Source: Acidobacteriota bacterium
Lineage (GTDB): Bacteria > Acidobacteriota > Terriglobia > Terriglobales > Acidobacteriaceae
Assembly: GCA_021799405.1 (NCBI GenBank)
Contig: JAJZAL010000280.1
Span: forward strand, 1-6,388
Reading direction: 5' to 3'
DNA length: 6,388 bases
A program made the translations under genes and the position numbers. The notes beneath the pieces are model-generated. The model was not told the origin of the DNA. It did no database searches and saw only the letters and a program-made list of their open reading frames with translations. Of the stretch, positions 6,253-6,388 are shown one piece after another (position 1 is the stretch's first letter; the number at the start of each line of letters is the position of its first letter).

Positions 6253-6388
6253 TCAGATGAGTTTGTCTGCTAGCAGAGAGCCGCCCCAGACGGCGGCCAG
6301 GCCGAGGATGAAGCTGGCGCCGGCATAGAGAGCCGCTAGCAAGAAGGCCCCGCTGCGCAGCGTCGAAAGAGTCTCCCACTCATAGGTG
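6253..6388 (-). CDS. crcB: Fluoride channel CrcB/FluC, C-terminal fragment at window edge
   Basis: The last 44 residues of a small membrane protein; the frame is open to the right edge and stops at TGA 6255-6253. The fragment begins TYEWETLSTLRSG, which matches the conserved T-[FY]-x-x-E-T segment after the channel-lining STF motif of the Fluc family. It continues with a final hydrophobic helix, AFLLAALYAGASFILGLAAVWGGSLLA, spanning residues 14-40 in two adjoining halves, and ends in a short DKLI tail. Fluc proteins are about 120-130 residues, act as dual-topology dimers and export fluoride passively from the cytoplasm. The first two thirds, and any fluoride riboswitch upstream, are outside the window. 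The identification rests on a short piece but the pattern is characteristic. Confidence 0.85.
   Translation of the reverse strand, partial: TYEWETLSTLRSGAFLLAALYAGASFILGLAAVWGGSLLADKLI

Noticed and set aside
6056..6379. 107-codon minus-strand frame at the right edge
   Set aside because: It is out of frame with, and overlaps, the crcB C-terminus, which matches the Fluc family; the alternative product is Arg/Ser-rich and unrecognised.
1..6388. CRISPR array, tRNA/rRNA, insertion sequence, toxin-antitoxin or phage-defence module
   Set aside because: Reading both strands showed no regularly spaced direct repeats, no tRNA-like T-loop outside coding sequence, no transposase motifs and no paired small toxin genes.

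Overview
This is a GC-rich bacterial chromosomal window in which every recognisable gene lies on the minus strand. The style of the proteins suggests an environmental Acidobacteriota (Terriglobia-like) genome: the XseA N-terminus, the AHKLAG-type HPt, the PAS-HisKA kinase and the secreted haem-c/PQQ dehydrogenase. That assignment is a judgement from memory of such proteins, not a search result. No transposase, CRISPR array, tRNA or rRNA is visible.

In transcriptional order (right to left) the layout is as follows. The C-terminal end of a fluoride channel gene (crcB/fluC) runs off the right edge. A stretch of about 625 bases holds no gene I can recognise, only a hairpin behind crcB, a purine tract, a 12-bp palindrome and a candidate promoter. 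Then comes a two-TM, PAS-containing sensor histidine kinase, a 229-base spacer, a single-domain CheY-like receiver starting with TTG behind a good Shine-Dalgarno, and, 13 bases later, a free-standing HPt protein. After 93-108 bases (depending on the start) follows a secreted cytochrome c / sorbosone-dehydrogenase-type PQQ beta-propeller fusion. A spacer of about 220 bases rich in inverted repeats follows, and then xseA, the exonuclease VII large subunit, which runs off the left edge after 336 codons.

The kinase, receiver and HPt look like a His-Asp-His phosphorelay split into three polypeptides. All phospho-acceptor residues are present, but no output domain is encoded in the window, so the final receiver must be elsewhere. 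The cytochrome-dehydrogenase would oxidise a sugar or aldose-type substrate in the periplasm and pass electrons through its own haem c. Whether it is controlled by the neighbouring relay is only suggested by proximity. xseA and crcB are housekeeping or stress genes with no evident link to the rest.

I do not see a clearly new system here. The most unusual items are the output-less split relay, the domain fusion in the dehydrogenase, and several unexplained inverted repeats in the spacers.
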